Part shown: positions 52,679 to 63,543 of the stretch, piece by piece | Position numbering within the stretch: position 1 is the first letter of the stretch | How the letters are laid out: each line of letters starts with the position of its first letter | Source of the DNA: Viola odorata | Taxonomy: Eukaryota > Streptophyta > Magnoliopsida > Malpighiales > Violaceae | Direction: 5' to 3' | Length of the DNA stretch: 64,000 nucleotides | Assembly: GCA_963691705.1 (NCBI GenBank) | Contig: OY829538.1 | Coordinates: 28,106,836-28,170,835 of the forward strand | Translations under genes and position numbers: made by a program | The notes under the pieces: generated by a model | Seen by the model: the letters and a program-made list of their open reading frames with translations, nothing else | Told to the model about the DNA's origin: nothing | The model's database searches: none

Positions 52679-54160
52679 ATGATGGTCATGGGGTCTGTCA
52701 TAACCCATCAGGTTGTTCAAGCTAGCTCTCTCAATGTTAGAACCTGTGATTTACATATTATTTCTTTGATTAAACCACTTGGTCTCCACTGTCTAGATGG
52801 AGTGGGTTTCTTCCATATAGAGAAAGGCTTTCTATTCATGAATACGGGTTTTACAATCAAGGTGGACCAGATCTACAGCCACAAGAACAAAGGGAACTAC
52901 AAATTTCCTCCACTGCATGCAGAAGGCAACCCTGTTCTACCTCTTGATGTAGATCTGCCCCCACCAGCTCCTGAACCTCAGCCAGTCCTTGCACCACAAC
53001 CTGCTCGTCCACCAAATCCTCCATCAGTTGCTTCTAGTACCTCCCAGACAGATTCCCACAACTTAGCAACCCTCGCAGCTCGGACTGAGCTCCTGTGTGA
53101 GCTCTTTGAGCTCCAGCAAAAAACTGCTAGCGGTAAATTGACCCGGAGGCCGTTGTACATGCCAAGATAAAGATGATGACCTCGGGGTCTGTCATAACCC
53201 ATCAGGTTGTTCAAGCTAGCTCTCTCAATGTTAAAACCTATGATTTACATGTTATTTCTTTGATTAAACCACTTGGTCTCCGCTGTCTAGATGGAATGGG
53301 TTTCTTTCATATAGAGAAAGGTTTTCTTTTGATGAATACAGGTTTCACAATCAAGGTGGACCAGATCTCCAGCCACAAGAACAAAGGGAACTACAAATTT
53401 CCTCCACTAGATGCAGAAGGCAACCATGTTCTACCTCTTGATGAAGATCTACCCCCACCAGCTCCTGCACCTCAGCCAGTCCTTGCACCACAACCTGCTC
53501 GTCCACCAAATCCTCCATCAGCTACTGCTAGTACCTCCCAAACAGATTCCCACAACTTAGCAACCCTCGCAGCTCGGGCTGAGCTTCTGCGTGAGCTCTT
53601 TGAGCTCCAGCAAAAAACTGCTAGCGGTAAATTGACCCGGAGGCCGTTGTACATGCCAAGATAAAGATGATGGTCATGGGGTCTGTCATAACCCATCAGG
53701 TTGTTCAAGCTAGCTCTCTCAATGTTAAAACCTGTGATTTATATATTATTTCTTTGATTAAACCACTTGGTCTCCACTGTCTAGATGGAGTGGGTTTCTT
53801 CCATATAGAGAAAGGCTTTCTTTTCATGAATACGGGTTTTACAATCAAGGTGGACCAGATCTTCAGCCACAAGAACAAAGGGAACTACAAATTTCCTCCA
53901 CTGCATGCAGAAGGCAACCCTGTTCTACCTCTTGATGTAGATCTGCCCCCACCAGCTCCTGAACCTCAGCCAGTCCTTGCACCACAACCTGCTCGTCCAC
54001 CAAATCCTCCATCAGTTGCTTCTAGTACCTCCCAGACAGATTCCCACAACTTAGCAACCCTCGCAGCTCGGACTGAGCTCCTGTGTGAGCTCTTTGAGCT
54101 CCAGCAAAAAACTGCTAGCGGTAAATTGACCCGGAGGCCGTTGTACATGCCAAGATAAAG

Positions 54161-54653
54161 ATGATGGTCATAGGGTCTGTCATAACCCATCAGGTTGTTC
54201 AAGCTAGCTCTCTCAATGTTAAAACCTGTGATTTACATATTATTTTTTTGATTAAACCACTTGGTTTCCACTGTCTAGATGGATGGGTTTCTTCCATATA
54301 GAGAAAGGTTTTCTTTTGATGAATACAGGTCTCACAATCAAGGTAGACCAGATCTTCAGCCACAAGAACAAAGGGAACTACAAATTTCCTCCAGTGGATG
54401 CAGAAGGCAACCCTGTTCTACCTCTTAAAGAGGATCTGCCCCCACCAGCTCCTGCACCTCAGCCAGTCCTTGCACCACAACCTACTCGTCCACCAAATCC
54501 TCCATCAGCTGCTTCTAGTACCTCCCAGACAGATTCCCACAACTTAGCAACCCTCGCAGCTCGGACTGAGCTCCTGTGTGAGCTCTTTGATCTCCAGCAA
54601 AAAACTGCTAGCGGTAAATTGACCCGGAGGCCGTTGTACATGCCAAGATAAAG
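54161..54653 (+). repeat. B monomer with recurrent 1-nt deletion
   Basis: Deletion at 54282/54283, with threonine 109, shared with 56136 and 59099. Confidence 0.9.
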
Positions 54654-56135
54654 ATGATGGTCATGGGGTCTGTCATAACCCATCAGGTTGTTCAAGCTAG
54701 CTCTCTCAATGTTAGAACCTGTGATTTACATATTATTTCTTTGATTAAACCACTTGGTCTCCACTGTCTAGATGGAGTGGGTTTCTTCCATATAGAGAAA
54801 GGCTTTCTATTCATGAATACGGGTTTTACAATCAAGGTGGACCAGATCTACAGCCACAAGAACAAAGGGAACTACAAATTTCCTCCACTGCATGCAGAAG
54901 GCAACCCTGTTCTACCTCTTGATGTAGATCTGCCCCCACCAGCTCCTGAACCTCAGCCAGTCCTTGCACCACAACCTGCTCGTCCACCAAATCCTCCATC
55001 AGTTGCTTCTAGTACCTCCCAGACAGATTCCCACAACTTAGCAACCCTCGCAGCTCGGACTGAGCTCCTGTGTGAGCTCTTTGAGCTCCAGCAAAAAACT
55101 GCTAGCGGTAAATTGACCCGGAGGCCGTTGTACATGCCAAGATAAAGATGATGACCTCGGGGTCTGTCATAACCCATCAGGTTGTTCAAGCTAGCTCTCT
55201 CAATGTTAAAACCTATGATTTACATGTTATTTCTTTGATTAAACCACTTGGTCTCCGCTGTCTAGATGGAATGGGTTTCTTTCATATAGAGAAAGGTTTT
55301 CTTTTGATGAATACAGGTTTCACAATCAAGGTGGACCAGATCTCCAGCCACAAGAACAAAGGGAACTACAAATTTCCTCCACTAGATGCAGAAGGCAACC
55401 ATGTTCTACCTCTTGATGAAGATCTACCCCCACCAGCTCCTGCACCTCAGCCAGTCCTTGCACCACAACCTGCTCGTCCACCAAATCCTCCATCAGCTAC
55501 TGCTAGTACCTCCCAAACAGATTCCCACAACTTAGCAACCCTCGCAGCTCGGGCTGAGCTTCTGCGTGAGCTCTTTGAGCTCCAGCAAAAAACTGCTAGC
55601 GGTAAATTGACCCGGAGGCCGTTGTACATGCCAAGATAAAGATGATGGTCATGGGGTCTGTCATAACCCATCAGGTTGTTCAAGCTAGCTCTCTCAATGT
55701 TAAAACCTGTGATTTATATATTATTTCTTTGATTAAACCACTTGGTCTCCACTGTCTAGATGGAGTGGGTTTCTTCCATATAGAGAAAGGCTTTCTTTTC
55801 ATGAATACGGGTTTTACAATCAAGGTGGACCAGATCTTCAGCCACAAGAACAAAGGGAACTACAAATTTCCTCCACTGCATGCAGAAGGCAACCCTGTTC
55901 TACCTCTTGATGTAGATCTGCCCCCACCAGCTCCTGAACCTCAGCCAGTCCTTGCACCACAACCTGCTCGTCCACCAAATCCTCCATCAGTTGCTTCTAG
56001 TACCTCCCAGACAGATTCCCACAACTTAGCAACCCTCGCAGCTCGGACTGAGCTCCTGTGTGAGCTCTTTGAGCTCCAGCAAAAAACTGCTAGCGGTAAA
56101 TTGACCCGGAGGCCGTTGTACATGCCAAGATAAAG

Positions 56136-56628
56136 ATGATGGTCATAGGGTCTGTCATAACCCATCAGGTTGTTCAAGCTAGCTCTCTCAATGTTAAAAC
56201 CTGTGATTTACATATTATTTTTTTGATTAAACCACTTGGTTTCCACTGTCTAGATGGATGGGTTTCTTCCATATAGAGAAAGGTTTTCTTTTGATGAATA
56301 CAGGTCTCACAATCAAGGTAGACCAGATCTTCAGCCACAAGAACAAAGGGAACTACAAATTTCCTCCAGTGGATGCAGAAGGCAACCCTGTTCTACCTCT
56401 TAAAGAGGATCTGCCCCCACCAGCTCCTGCACCTCAGCCAGTCCTTGCACCACAACCTACTCGTCCACCAAATCCTCCATCAGCTGCTTCTAGTACCTCC
56501 CAGACAGATTCCCACAACTTAGCAACCCTCGCAGCTCGGACTGAGCTCCTGTGTGAGCTCTTTGATCTCCAGCAAAAAACTGCTAGCGGTAAATTGACCC
56601 GGAGGCCGTTGTACATGCCAAGATAAAG
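56136..56628 (+). repeat. B monomer with recurrent 1-nt deletion
   Basis: Deletion at 56257/56258, threonine 109. Confidence 0.9.
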
Positions 56629-57122
56629 ATGATGGTCATGGGGTCTGTCATAACCCATCAGGTTGTTCAAGCTAGCTCTCTCAATGTTAAAACCTGTGAT
56701 TTACATATTATTTCTTTGATTAAACCACTTGGTCTCCACTGTCTAGATGGAGTGGGTTTCTTCCATATAGAGAAAGGCTTTCTATTCATGAATACGGGTT
56801 TTACAATCAAGGTGGACCAGATCTACAGCCACAAGAACAAAGGGAACTACAAATTTCCTCCACTGCATGCAGAAGGCAACCCTGTTCTCCCTCTTGATGT
56901 AGATCTGCCCCCACCAGCTCCTGAACCTCAGCCAGTCCTTGCACCACAACCTGCTCGTCCACCAAATCCTCCATCAGTTGCTTCTAGTACCTCCCAGACA
57001 GATTCCCACAACTTAGCAACCCTCGCAGCTCGGACTGAGCTCCTGTGTGAGCTCTTTGAGCTCCAGCAAAAAACTGCTAGCGGTAAATTGACCCGGAGGC
57101 CGTTGTACATGCCAAGATAAAG

Positions 57123-57616
57123 ATGATGACCTCGGGGTCTGTCATAACCCATCAGGTTGTTCAAGCTAGCTCTCTCAATGTTAAAACCTATGATTTACAT
57201 GTTATTTCTTTGATTAAACCACTTGGTCTCCGCTGTCTAGATGGAATGGGTTTCTTTCATATAGAGAAAGGTTTTCTTTTGATGAATACAGGTTTCACAA
57301 TCAAGGTGGACCAGATCTCCAGCCACAAGAACAAAGGGAACTACAAATTTCCTCCACTAGATGCAGAAGGCAACCATGTTCTACCTCTTGATGAAGATCT
57401 ACCCCCACCAGCTCCTGCACCTCAGCCAGTCCTTGCACCACAACCTGCTCGTCCACCAAATCCTCCATCAGCTACTGCTAGTACCTCCCAAACAGATTCC
57501 CACAACTTAGCAACCCTCGCAGCTCGGACTGAGCTTTAGCGTGAGCTCTTTGAGCTCCAGCAAAAAACTGCTAGCGGTAAATTGACCCGGAGGCCGTTGT
57601 ACATGCCAAGATAAAG
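57123..57616 (+). repeat. D monomer with stop at codon 139
   Basis: CTG to TAG at 57537-57539, a two-base change. The same change is at 60086. Confidence 0.88.
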
Positions 57617-58110
57617 ATGATGGTCATGGGGTCTGTCATAACCCATCAGGTTGTTCAAGCTAGCTCTCTCAATGTTAAAACCTGTGATTTATATATTATT
57701 TCTTTGATTAAACCACTTGGTCTCCACTGTCTAGATGGAGTGGGTTTCTTCCATATAGAGAAAGGCTTTCTTTTCATGAATACGGGTTTTATAATCAAGG
57801 TGGACCAGATCTTCAGCCACAAGAACAAAGGGAACTACAAATTTCCTCCACTGCATGCAGAAGGCAACCCTGTTCTACCTCTTGATGTAGATCTGCCCCC
57901 ACCAGCTCCTGAACCTCAGCCAGTCCTTGCACCACAACCTGCTCGTCCACCAAATCCTCCATCAGTTGCTTCTAGTACCTCCCAGACAGATTCCCACAAC
58001 TTAGCAACCCTCGCAGCTCGGACTGAGCTCCTGTGTGAACTCTTTGAGCTCCAGCAAAAAACTGCTAGCGGTAAATTGACCCGGAGGCCGTTGTACATGC
58101 CAAGATAAAG

Positions 58111-58604
58111 ATGATGGTCATAGGGTCTGTCATAACCCATCAGGTTGTTCAAGCTAGCTCTCTCAATGTTAAAACCTGTGATTTACATATTATTTTTTTG
58201 ATTAAACCACTTGGTTTCCACTGTCTAGATGGAATGGGTTTCTTCCATATAGAGAAAGGTTTTCTTTTGATGAATACAGGTCTCAAAATCAAGGTAGACC
58301 AGATCTTCAGCCACAAGAACAAAGGGAACTACAAATTTCCTCCAGTGGATGCAGAAGGCAACCCTGTTCTACCTCTTGATGTAGATCTGCCCCCACCAGC
58401 TCCTGAACCTCAGCCAGTCCTTGCACCACAACCTGCTCGTCCACCAAATCCTCCATCAGTTGCTTCTAGTACCTCCCAGACAGATTCCCACAACTTAGCA
58501 ACCCTCGCAGCTCGGACTGAGCTCCTGTGTGAACTCTTTGAGCTCCAGCAAAAAACTGCTAGCGGTAAATTGACCCGGAGGCCGTTGTACATGCCAAGAT
58601 AAAG
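58111..58604 (+). repeat. Hybrid monomer, B front and A tail
   Basis: Class B to valine-aspartate 79-80, then DVD, glutamate 99 and glutamate 144 of A. The switch lies in the class-shared stretch between about 58350 and 58377. Frame intact. Confidence 0.84.
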
Positions 58605-59096
58605 ATGATGGTCATGGGGTCTGTCATAACCCATCAGGTTGTTCAAGCTAGCTCTCTCAATGTTAAAACCTGTGATTTATATATTATTTCTTTGATTAAA
58701 CCACTTGGTCTCCACTGTCTAGATGGAGTGGGTTTCTTCCATATAGAGAAAGGCTTTCTTTTCATGAATACGGGTTTTACAATCAAGGTGGACCAGATCT
58801 TCAGCCACAAGAACAAAGGGAACTACAAATTTCCTCCACTGCATGCAGAAGGCAACCCTGTTCTACCTCTTGATGTAGATCTGCCCCCACCAGCTCCTGA
58901 ACCTCAGCCAGTCCTTGCACCACAACCTGCTCGTCCACCAAATCCTCCATCAGTTGCTTCTAGTACCTCCCAGACAGATTCCCACAACTTAGCAACCCTC
59001 GCAGCTCGGACTGAGCTCCTGTGTGAGCTCTTTGAGCTCCAGCAAAAAACTGCTAGCGGTAAATTGACCCGGAGGCCGTTGTACATGCCAAGATAA
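58605..59096 (+). CDS. Class A exemplar, hypothetical 163-aa frame
   Basis: I do not recognise this protein. The frame runs from ATGATG to TAA. Class A is marked by tyrosine 26, phenylalanine 66, histidine 80, DVD at 90-92, glutamate 99 and glutamate 144; at the DNA level it has TTTATATATT and the palindrome CTGCATGCAG. Residues 1-75 have mixed hydrophobic and basic composition, 94-115 are proline-rich (PPPAP, then PQP repeats), and 126-147 are rich in leucine and could form an amphipathic helix. There is no clear signal peptide or membrane helix. Two bases separate the TAA from the next ATGATG. It may be the relic of a coding segment captured in the satellite; expression is not shown by anything here. 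Confidence 0.2.
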   Translation: MMVMGSVITHQVVQASSLNVKTCDLYIISLIKPLGLHCLDGVGFFHIEKGFLFMNTGFTIKVDQIFSHKNKGNYKFPPLHAEGNPVLPLDVDLPPPAPEPQPVLAPQPARPPNPPSVASSTSQTDSHNLATLAARTELLCELFELQQKTASGKLTRRPLYMPR

Positions 59097-59098
59097 AG

Positions 59099-59591
59099 AT
59101 GATGGTCATAGGGTCTGTCATAACCCATCAGGTTGTTCAAGCTAGCTCTCTCAATGTTAAAACCTGTGATTTACATATTATTTTTTTGATTAAACCACTT
59201 GGTTTCCACTGTCTAGATGGATGGGTTTCTTCCATATAGAGAAAGGTTTTCTTTTGATGAATACAAGTCTCACAATCAAGGTAGACCAGATCTTCAGCCA
59301 CAAGAACAAAGGGAACTACAAATTTCCTCCAGTGGATGCAGAAGGCAACCCTGTTCTACCTCTTAAAGAGGATCTGCCCCCACCAGCTCCTGCACCTCAG
59401 CCAGTCCTTGCACCACAACCTACTCGTCCACCAAATCCTCCATCAGCTGCTTCTAGTACCTCCCAGACAGATTCCCACAACTTAGCAACCCTCGCAGCTC
59501 GGACTGAGCTCCTGTGTGAGCTCTTTGATCTCCAGCAAAAAACTGCTAGCGGTAAATTGACCCGGAGGCCGTTGTACATGCCAAGATAAAG
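59099..59591 (+). repeat. B monomer with recurrent 1-nt deletion
   Basis: Deletion at 59220/59221, threonine 109, private serine 57. Last unit with this lesion in the window. Confidence 0.9.
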
Positions 59592-60085
59592 ATGATGGTC
59601 ATGGGGTCTGTCATAACCCATCAGGTTGTTCAAGCTAGCTCTCTCAATGTTAAAACCTGTGATTTACATATTATTTCTTTGATTAAACCACTTGGTCTCC
59701 ACTGTCTAGATGGAGTGGGTTTCTTCCATATAGAGAAAGGCTTTCTATTCATGAATACGGGTTTTACAATCAAGGTGGACCAGATCTACAGCCACAAGAA
59801 CAAAGGGAACTACAAATTTCCTCCACTGCATGCAGAAGGCAACCCTGTTCTCCCTCTTGATGTAGATCTGCCCCCACCAGCTCCTGAACCTCAGCCAGTC
59901 CTTGCACCACAACCTGCTCGTCCACCAAATCCTCCATCAGTTGCTTCTAGTACCTCCCAGACAGATTCCCACAACTTAGCAACCCTCGCAGCTCGGACTG
60001 AGCTCCTGTGTGAGCTCTTTGAGCTCCAGCAAAAAACTGCTAGCGGTAAATTGACCCGGAGGCCGTTGTACATGCCAAGATAAAG

Positions 60086-60579
60086 ATGATGACCTCGGGG
60101 TCTGTCATAACCCATCAGGTTGTTCAAGCTAGCTCTCTCAATGTTAAAACCTATGATTTACATGTTATTTCTTTGATTAAACCACTTGGTCTCCGCTGTC
60201 TAGATGGAATGGGTTTCTTTCATATAGAGAAAGGTTTTCTTTTGATGAATACAGGTTTCACAATCAAGGTGGACCAGATCTCCAGCCACAAGAACAAAGG
60301 GAACTACAAATTTCCTCCACTAGATGCAGAAGGCAACCATGTTCTACCTCTTGATGAAGATCTACCCCCACCAGCTCCTGCACCTCAGCCAGTCCTTGCA
60401 CCACAACCTGCTCGTCCACCAAATCCTCCATCAGCTACTGCTAGTACCTCCCAAACAGATTCCCACAACTTAGCAACCCTCGCAGCTCGGACTGAGCTTT
60501 AGCGTGAGCTCTTTGAGCTCCAGCAAAAAACTGCTAGCGGTAAATTGACCCGGAGGCCGTTGTACATGCCAAGATAAAG
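60086..60579 (+). repeat. D monomer with stop at codon 139
   Basis: TAG at 60500-60502, the twin of the unit at 57123 at 2963 bp. Confidence 0.88.
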
Positions 60580-61567
60580 ATGATGGTCATGGGGTCTGTC
60601 ATAACCCATCAGGTTGTTCAAGCTAGCTCTCTCAATGTTAAAACCTGTGATTTATATATTATTTCTTTGATTAAACCACTTGGTCTCCACTGTCTAGATG
60701 GAGTGGGTTTCTTCCATATAGAGAAAGGCTTTCTTTTCATGAATACGGGTTTTATAATCAAGGTGGACCAGATCTTCAGCCACAAGAACAAAGGGAACTA
60801 TAAATTTCCTCCACTGCATGCAGAAGGCAACCCTGTTCTACCTCTTGATGTAGATCTGCCCCCACCAGCTCCTGAACCTCAGCCAGTCCTTGCACCACAA
60901 CCTGCTCGTCCACCAAATCCTCCATCAGTTGCTTCTAGTACCTCCCAGACAGATTCCCACAACTTAGCAACCCTCGCAGCTCGGACTGAGCTCCTGTGTG
61001 AACTCTTTGAGCTCCAGCAAAAAACTGCTAGCGGTAAATTGACCCGGAGGCCGTTGTACATGCCAAGATAAAGATGATGGTCATAGGGTCTGTCATAACC
61101 CATCAGGTTGTTCAAGCTAGCTCTCTCAATGTTAAAACCTGTGATTTACATATTATTTTTTTGATTAAACCACTTGGTTTCCACTGTCTAGATGGAATGG
61201 GTTTCTTCCATATAGAGAAAGGTTTTCTTTTGATGAATACAGGTCTCAAAATCAAGGTAGACCAGATCTTCAGCCACAAGAACAAAGGGAACAACAAATT
61301 TCCTCCAGTGGATGCAGAAGGCAACCCTGTTCTACCTCTTAAAGAGGATCTGCCCCCACCAGCTCCTGCACCTCAGCCAGTCCTTGCACCACAACCTGCT
61401 CGTCCACCAAATCCTCCATCAGCTGCTTCTAGTACCTCCCAGACAGATTCCCACAACTTAGCAACCCTCGCAGCTCGGACTGAGCTCCTGTGTGAGCTCT
61501 TTGATCTCCAGCAAAAAACTGCTAGCGGTAAATTGACCCGGAGGCCGTTGTACATGCCAAGATAAAG

Positions 61568-62061
61568 ATGATGGTCATGGGGTCTGTCATAACCCATCAG
61601 GTTGTTCAAGCTAGCTCTCTCAATGTTAAAACCTATGATTTACATGTTATTTCTTTGATTAAACCACTTGGTCTCCGCTGTCTAGATGGAATGGGTTTCT
61701 TTCATATAGAGAAAGGTTTTCGTTTGATGAATACAGGTTTCACAATCAAGGTGGACCAGATCTCCAGCCACAAGAACAAAGGGAACTACAAATTTCCTCC
61801 ACTAGATGCAGAAGGCAACCATGTTCTACCTCTTGATGAAGATCTACCCCCACCAGCTCCTGCACCTCAGCCAGTCCTTGCACCACCACCTGCTCGTCCA
61901 CCAAATCCTCCATCAGCTACTGCTAGTACCTCCCAAACAGATTCCCAGAACTTAGCAACCCTCGCAGCTCGGACTGAGCTTCTGCGTGAGCTCTTTGAGC
62001 TCCAGCAAAAAACTGCTAGCGGTTAATTGACCCGGAGGCCGTTGTACATGCCAAGATAAAG
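61568..62061 (+). repeat. D-like hybrid monomer with stop at codon 153
   Basis: AAA to TAA at 62024-62026. It starts with VMGS rather than TSGS, so the switch to D lies before residue 23. Confidence 0.86.
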
Positions 62062-63049
62062 ATGATGGTCATGGGGTCTGTCATAACCCATCAGGTTGTT
62101 CAAGCTAGCTCTCTCAATATTAAAACCTGTGATTTACATATTATTTCTTTGATTAAACCACTTGGTCTCCACTGTCTAGATGGAGTGGGTTTCTTCCATA
62201 TAGGGAAAGGCTTTCTTTTCATGAATACGGGTTTTACAATCAAGATGGACCAGATCTTCAGCCACAAGAACAAAGGGAACTACAAATTTCCTCCACTGCA
62301 TGCAGAAGGCAACCCTGTTCTACCTCTTGATGTAGATCTGCCCCCACCAGCTCCTGAACCTCAGCCAGTCCTTGCACCACAACCTGCTCGTCCACCAAAT
62401 CCTCCATCAGTTGCTTCTAGTACCTCCCAGACAGATTCCCACAACTTAGCAACCCTCGCAGCTCGGACTGAGCTCCTGTGTGAGCTCTTTGAGCTCCAGC
62501 AAAAAACTGCTAGCGGTAAATTGACCCGGAGGCCGTTGTACATGCCAAGATAAAGATGATGACCTCGGGGTCTGTCATAACCCATCAGGTTGTTCAAGCT
62601 AGCTCTCTCAATGTTAAAACCTATGATTTACATGTTATTTCTTTGATTAAACCACTTGGTCTCCGCTGTCTAGATGGAATGGGTTTCTTTCATATAGAGA
62701 AAGGTTTTCTTTTGATGAATACAGGTTTCACAATCAAGGTGGACCAGATCTCCAGCCACAAGAACAAAGGGAACTACAAATTTCCTCCACTAGATGCAGA
62801 AGGCAACCATGTTCTACCTCTTGATGAAGATCTACCCCCACCCGCTCCTGCACCTCAGCCAGTCCTTGCACCACAACCTGCTCGTCCACCAAATCCTCCA
62901 TCAGCTACTGCTAGTACCTCCCAAACAGATTCCCACAACTTAGCAACCCTCGCAGCTCGGACTGAGCTTCTGCGTGAGCTCTTTGAGCTCCAGCAAAAAA
63001 CTGCTAGCGGTAAATTGACCCGGAGGCCGTTGTACATGCCAAGATAAAG
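61568..63049 (+). repeat. Right flank units, hybrid and lightly diverged
   Basis: The unit at 61568 has a VMGS start but a D body, with private changes (arginine at 52, proline at 107) and a stop at residue 153. The unit at 62062 is C/A-like with isoleucine at 20, glycine at 48 and methionine at 62. The unit at 62556 is an ordinary D. Private variants are denser here than in the HOR domains, so recent homogenisation seems weaker. Confidence 0.7.
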
Positions 63050-63543
63050 ATGATGGTCATGGGGTCTGTCATAACCCATCAGGTTGTTCAAGCTAGCTCT
63101 CTCAATGTTAAAACCTGTGATTTACATATTATATCTTTGATTAAACCACTTGGTTTCCACTGTCTAGAGGGAATGGGTTTCTTCCATATAGAGAAAGGTT
63201 TTCTTTTGATGAATACAGGTCTCACAATCAAGGTAGACCAGATCTTCAGCCACAAGAACAAAGGGAATTACAAATTTCCTCCAGTGGATGCAGAAGGCAA
63301 CCCTGTTCTACCTCTTAAAGAGGATCTGCCCCCACTAGCTCCTGCACCTCAGCCAGTCCTTGCACCACAACCTGCTCGTCCACCAAATCCTCCATCAGCT
63401 GCTTCTAGTACCTCCCAGACAGATTCCCACAACTTAGCAACCCTCGCAGCTCGGACTGAGCTCCTGTGTGAGCTGTTTCAGCTCCAGCAAAAAACTGCTA
63501 GTGGTAAATTGACCCGGAGGCCGTTGTACATGCCAAGATAAAG
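63050..63543 (+). repeat. Diverged monomer of a right-edge subfamily
   Basis: A B-like unit with an open 163-codon frame and several marks found nowhere to its left: GAGGG instead of GATGG after the TCTA at about 63165 (glutamate at residue 40), AATTAC for AACTAC, leucine at residue 96, glutamine at residue 144, and AGTGG for AGCGG near the 3' end. It shares nearly all of them with the next unit, so the two form a separate subfamily. Confidence 0.85.

Larger units (their letters stand above)
51692..57616 (+). repeat. Three 1975-bp tetramers
   Basis: Tetramers start at 51692, 53667 and 55642, each followed by the next after exactly 1975 bp. Order is A, B with the 1-nt deletion, C, D. C carries arginine at residue 21 in the first two; D has alanine at 136 in the first two and a stop in the third. 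B has threonine at 109 in the second and third. The missing base relative to 4 x 494 is the B deletion. Confidence 0.87.
55642..61310 (+). repeat. Six-unit duplication with 2963-bp shift
   Basis: The run A, B, C, D, A, B from 55642 is repeated from 58605 at a shift of 2963 bp (6 x 494 minus 1). Shared marks are threonine at 109 in B (56136, 59099), a CTCC variant near 56887 and 59850 in C, a two-base change creating a stop at residue 139 in D (57123, 60086), and isoleucine at 59 in A (57617, 60580). Similarity in marks fades within the final B of each copy, where 58111 switches to an A-like tail and 61074 does not. Confidence 0.82.
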
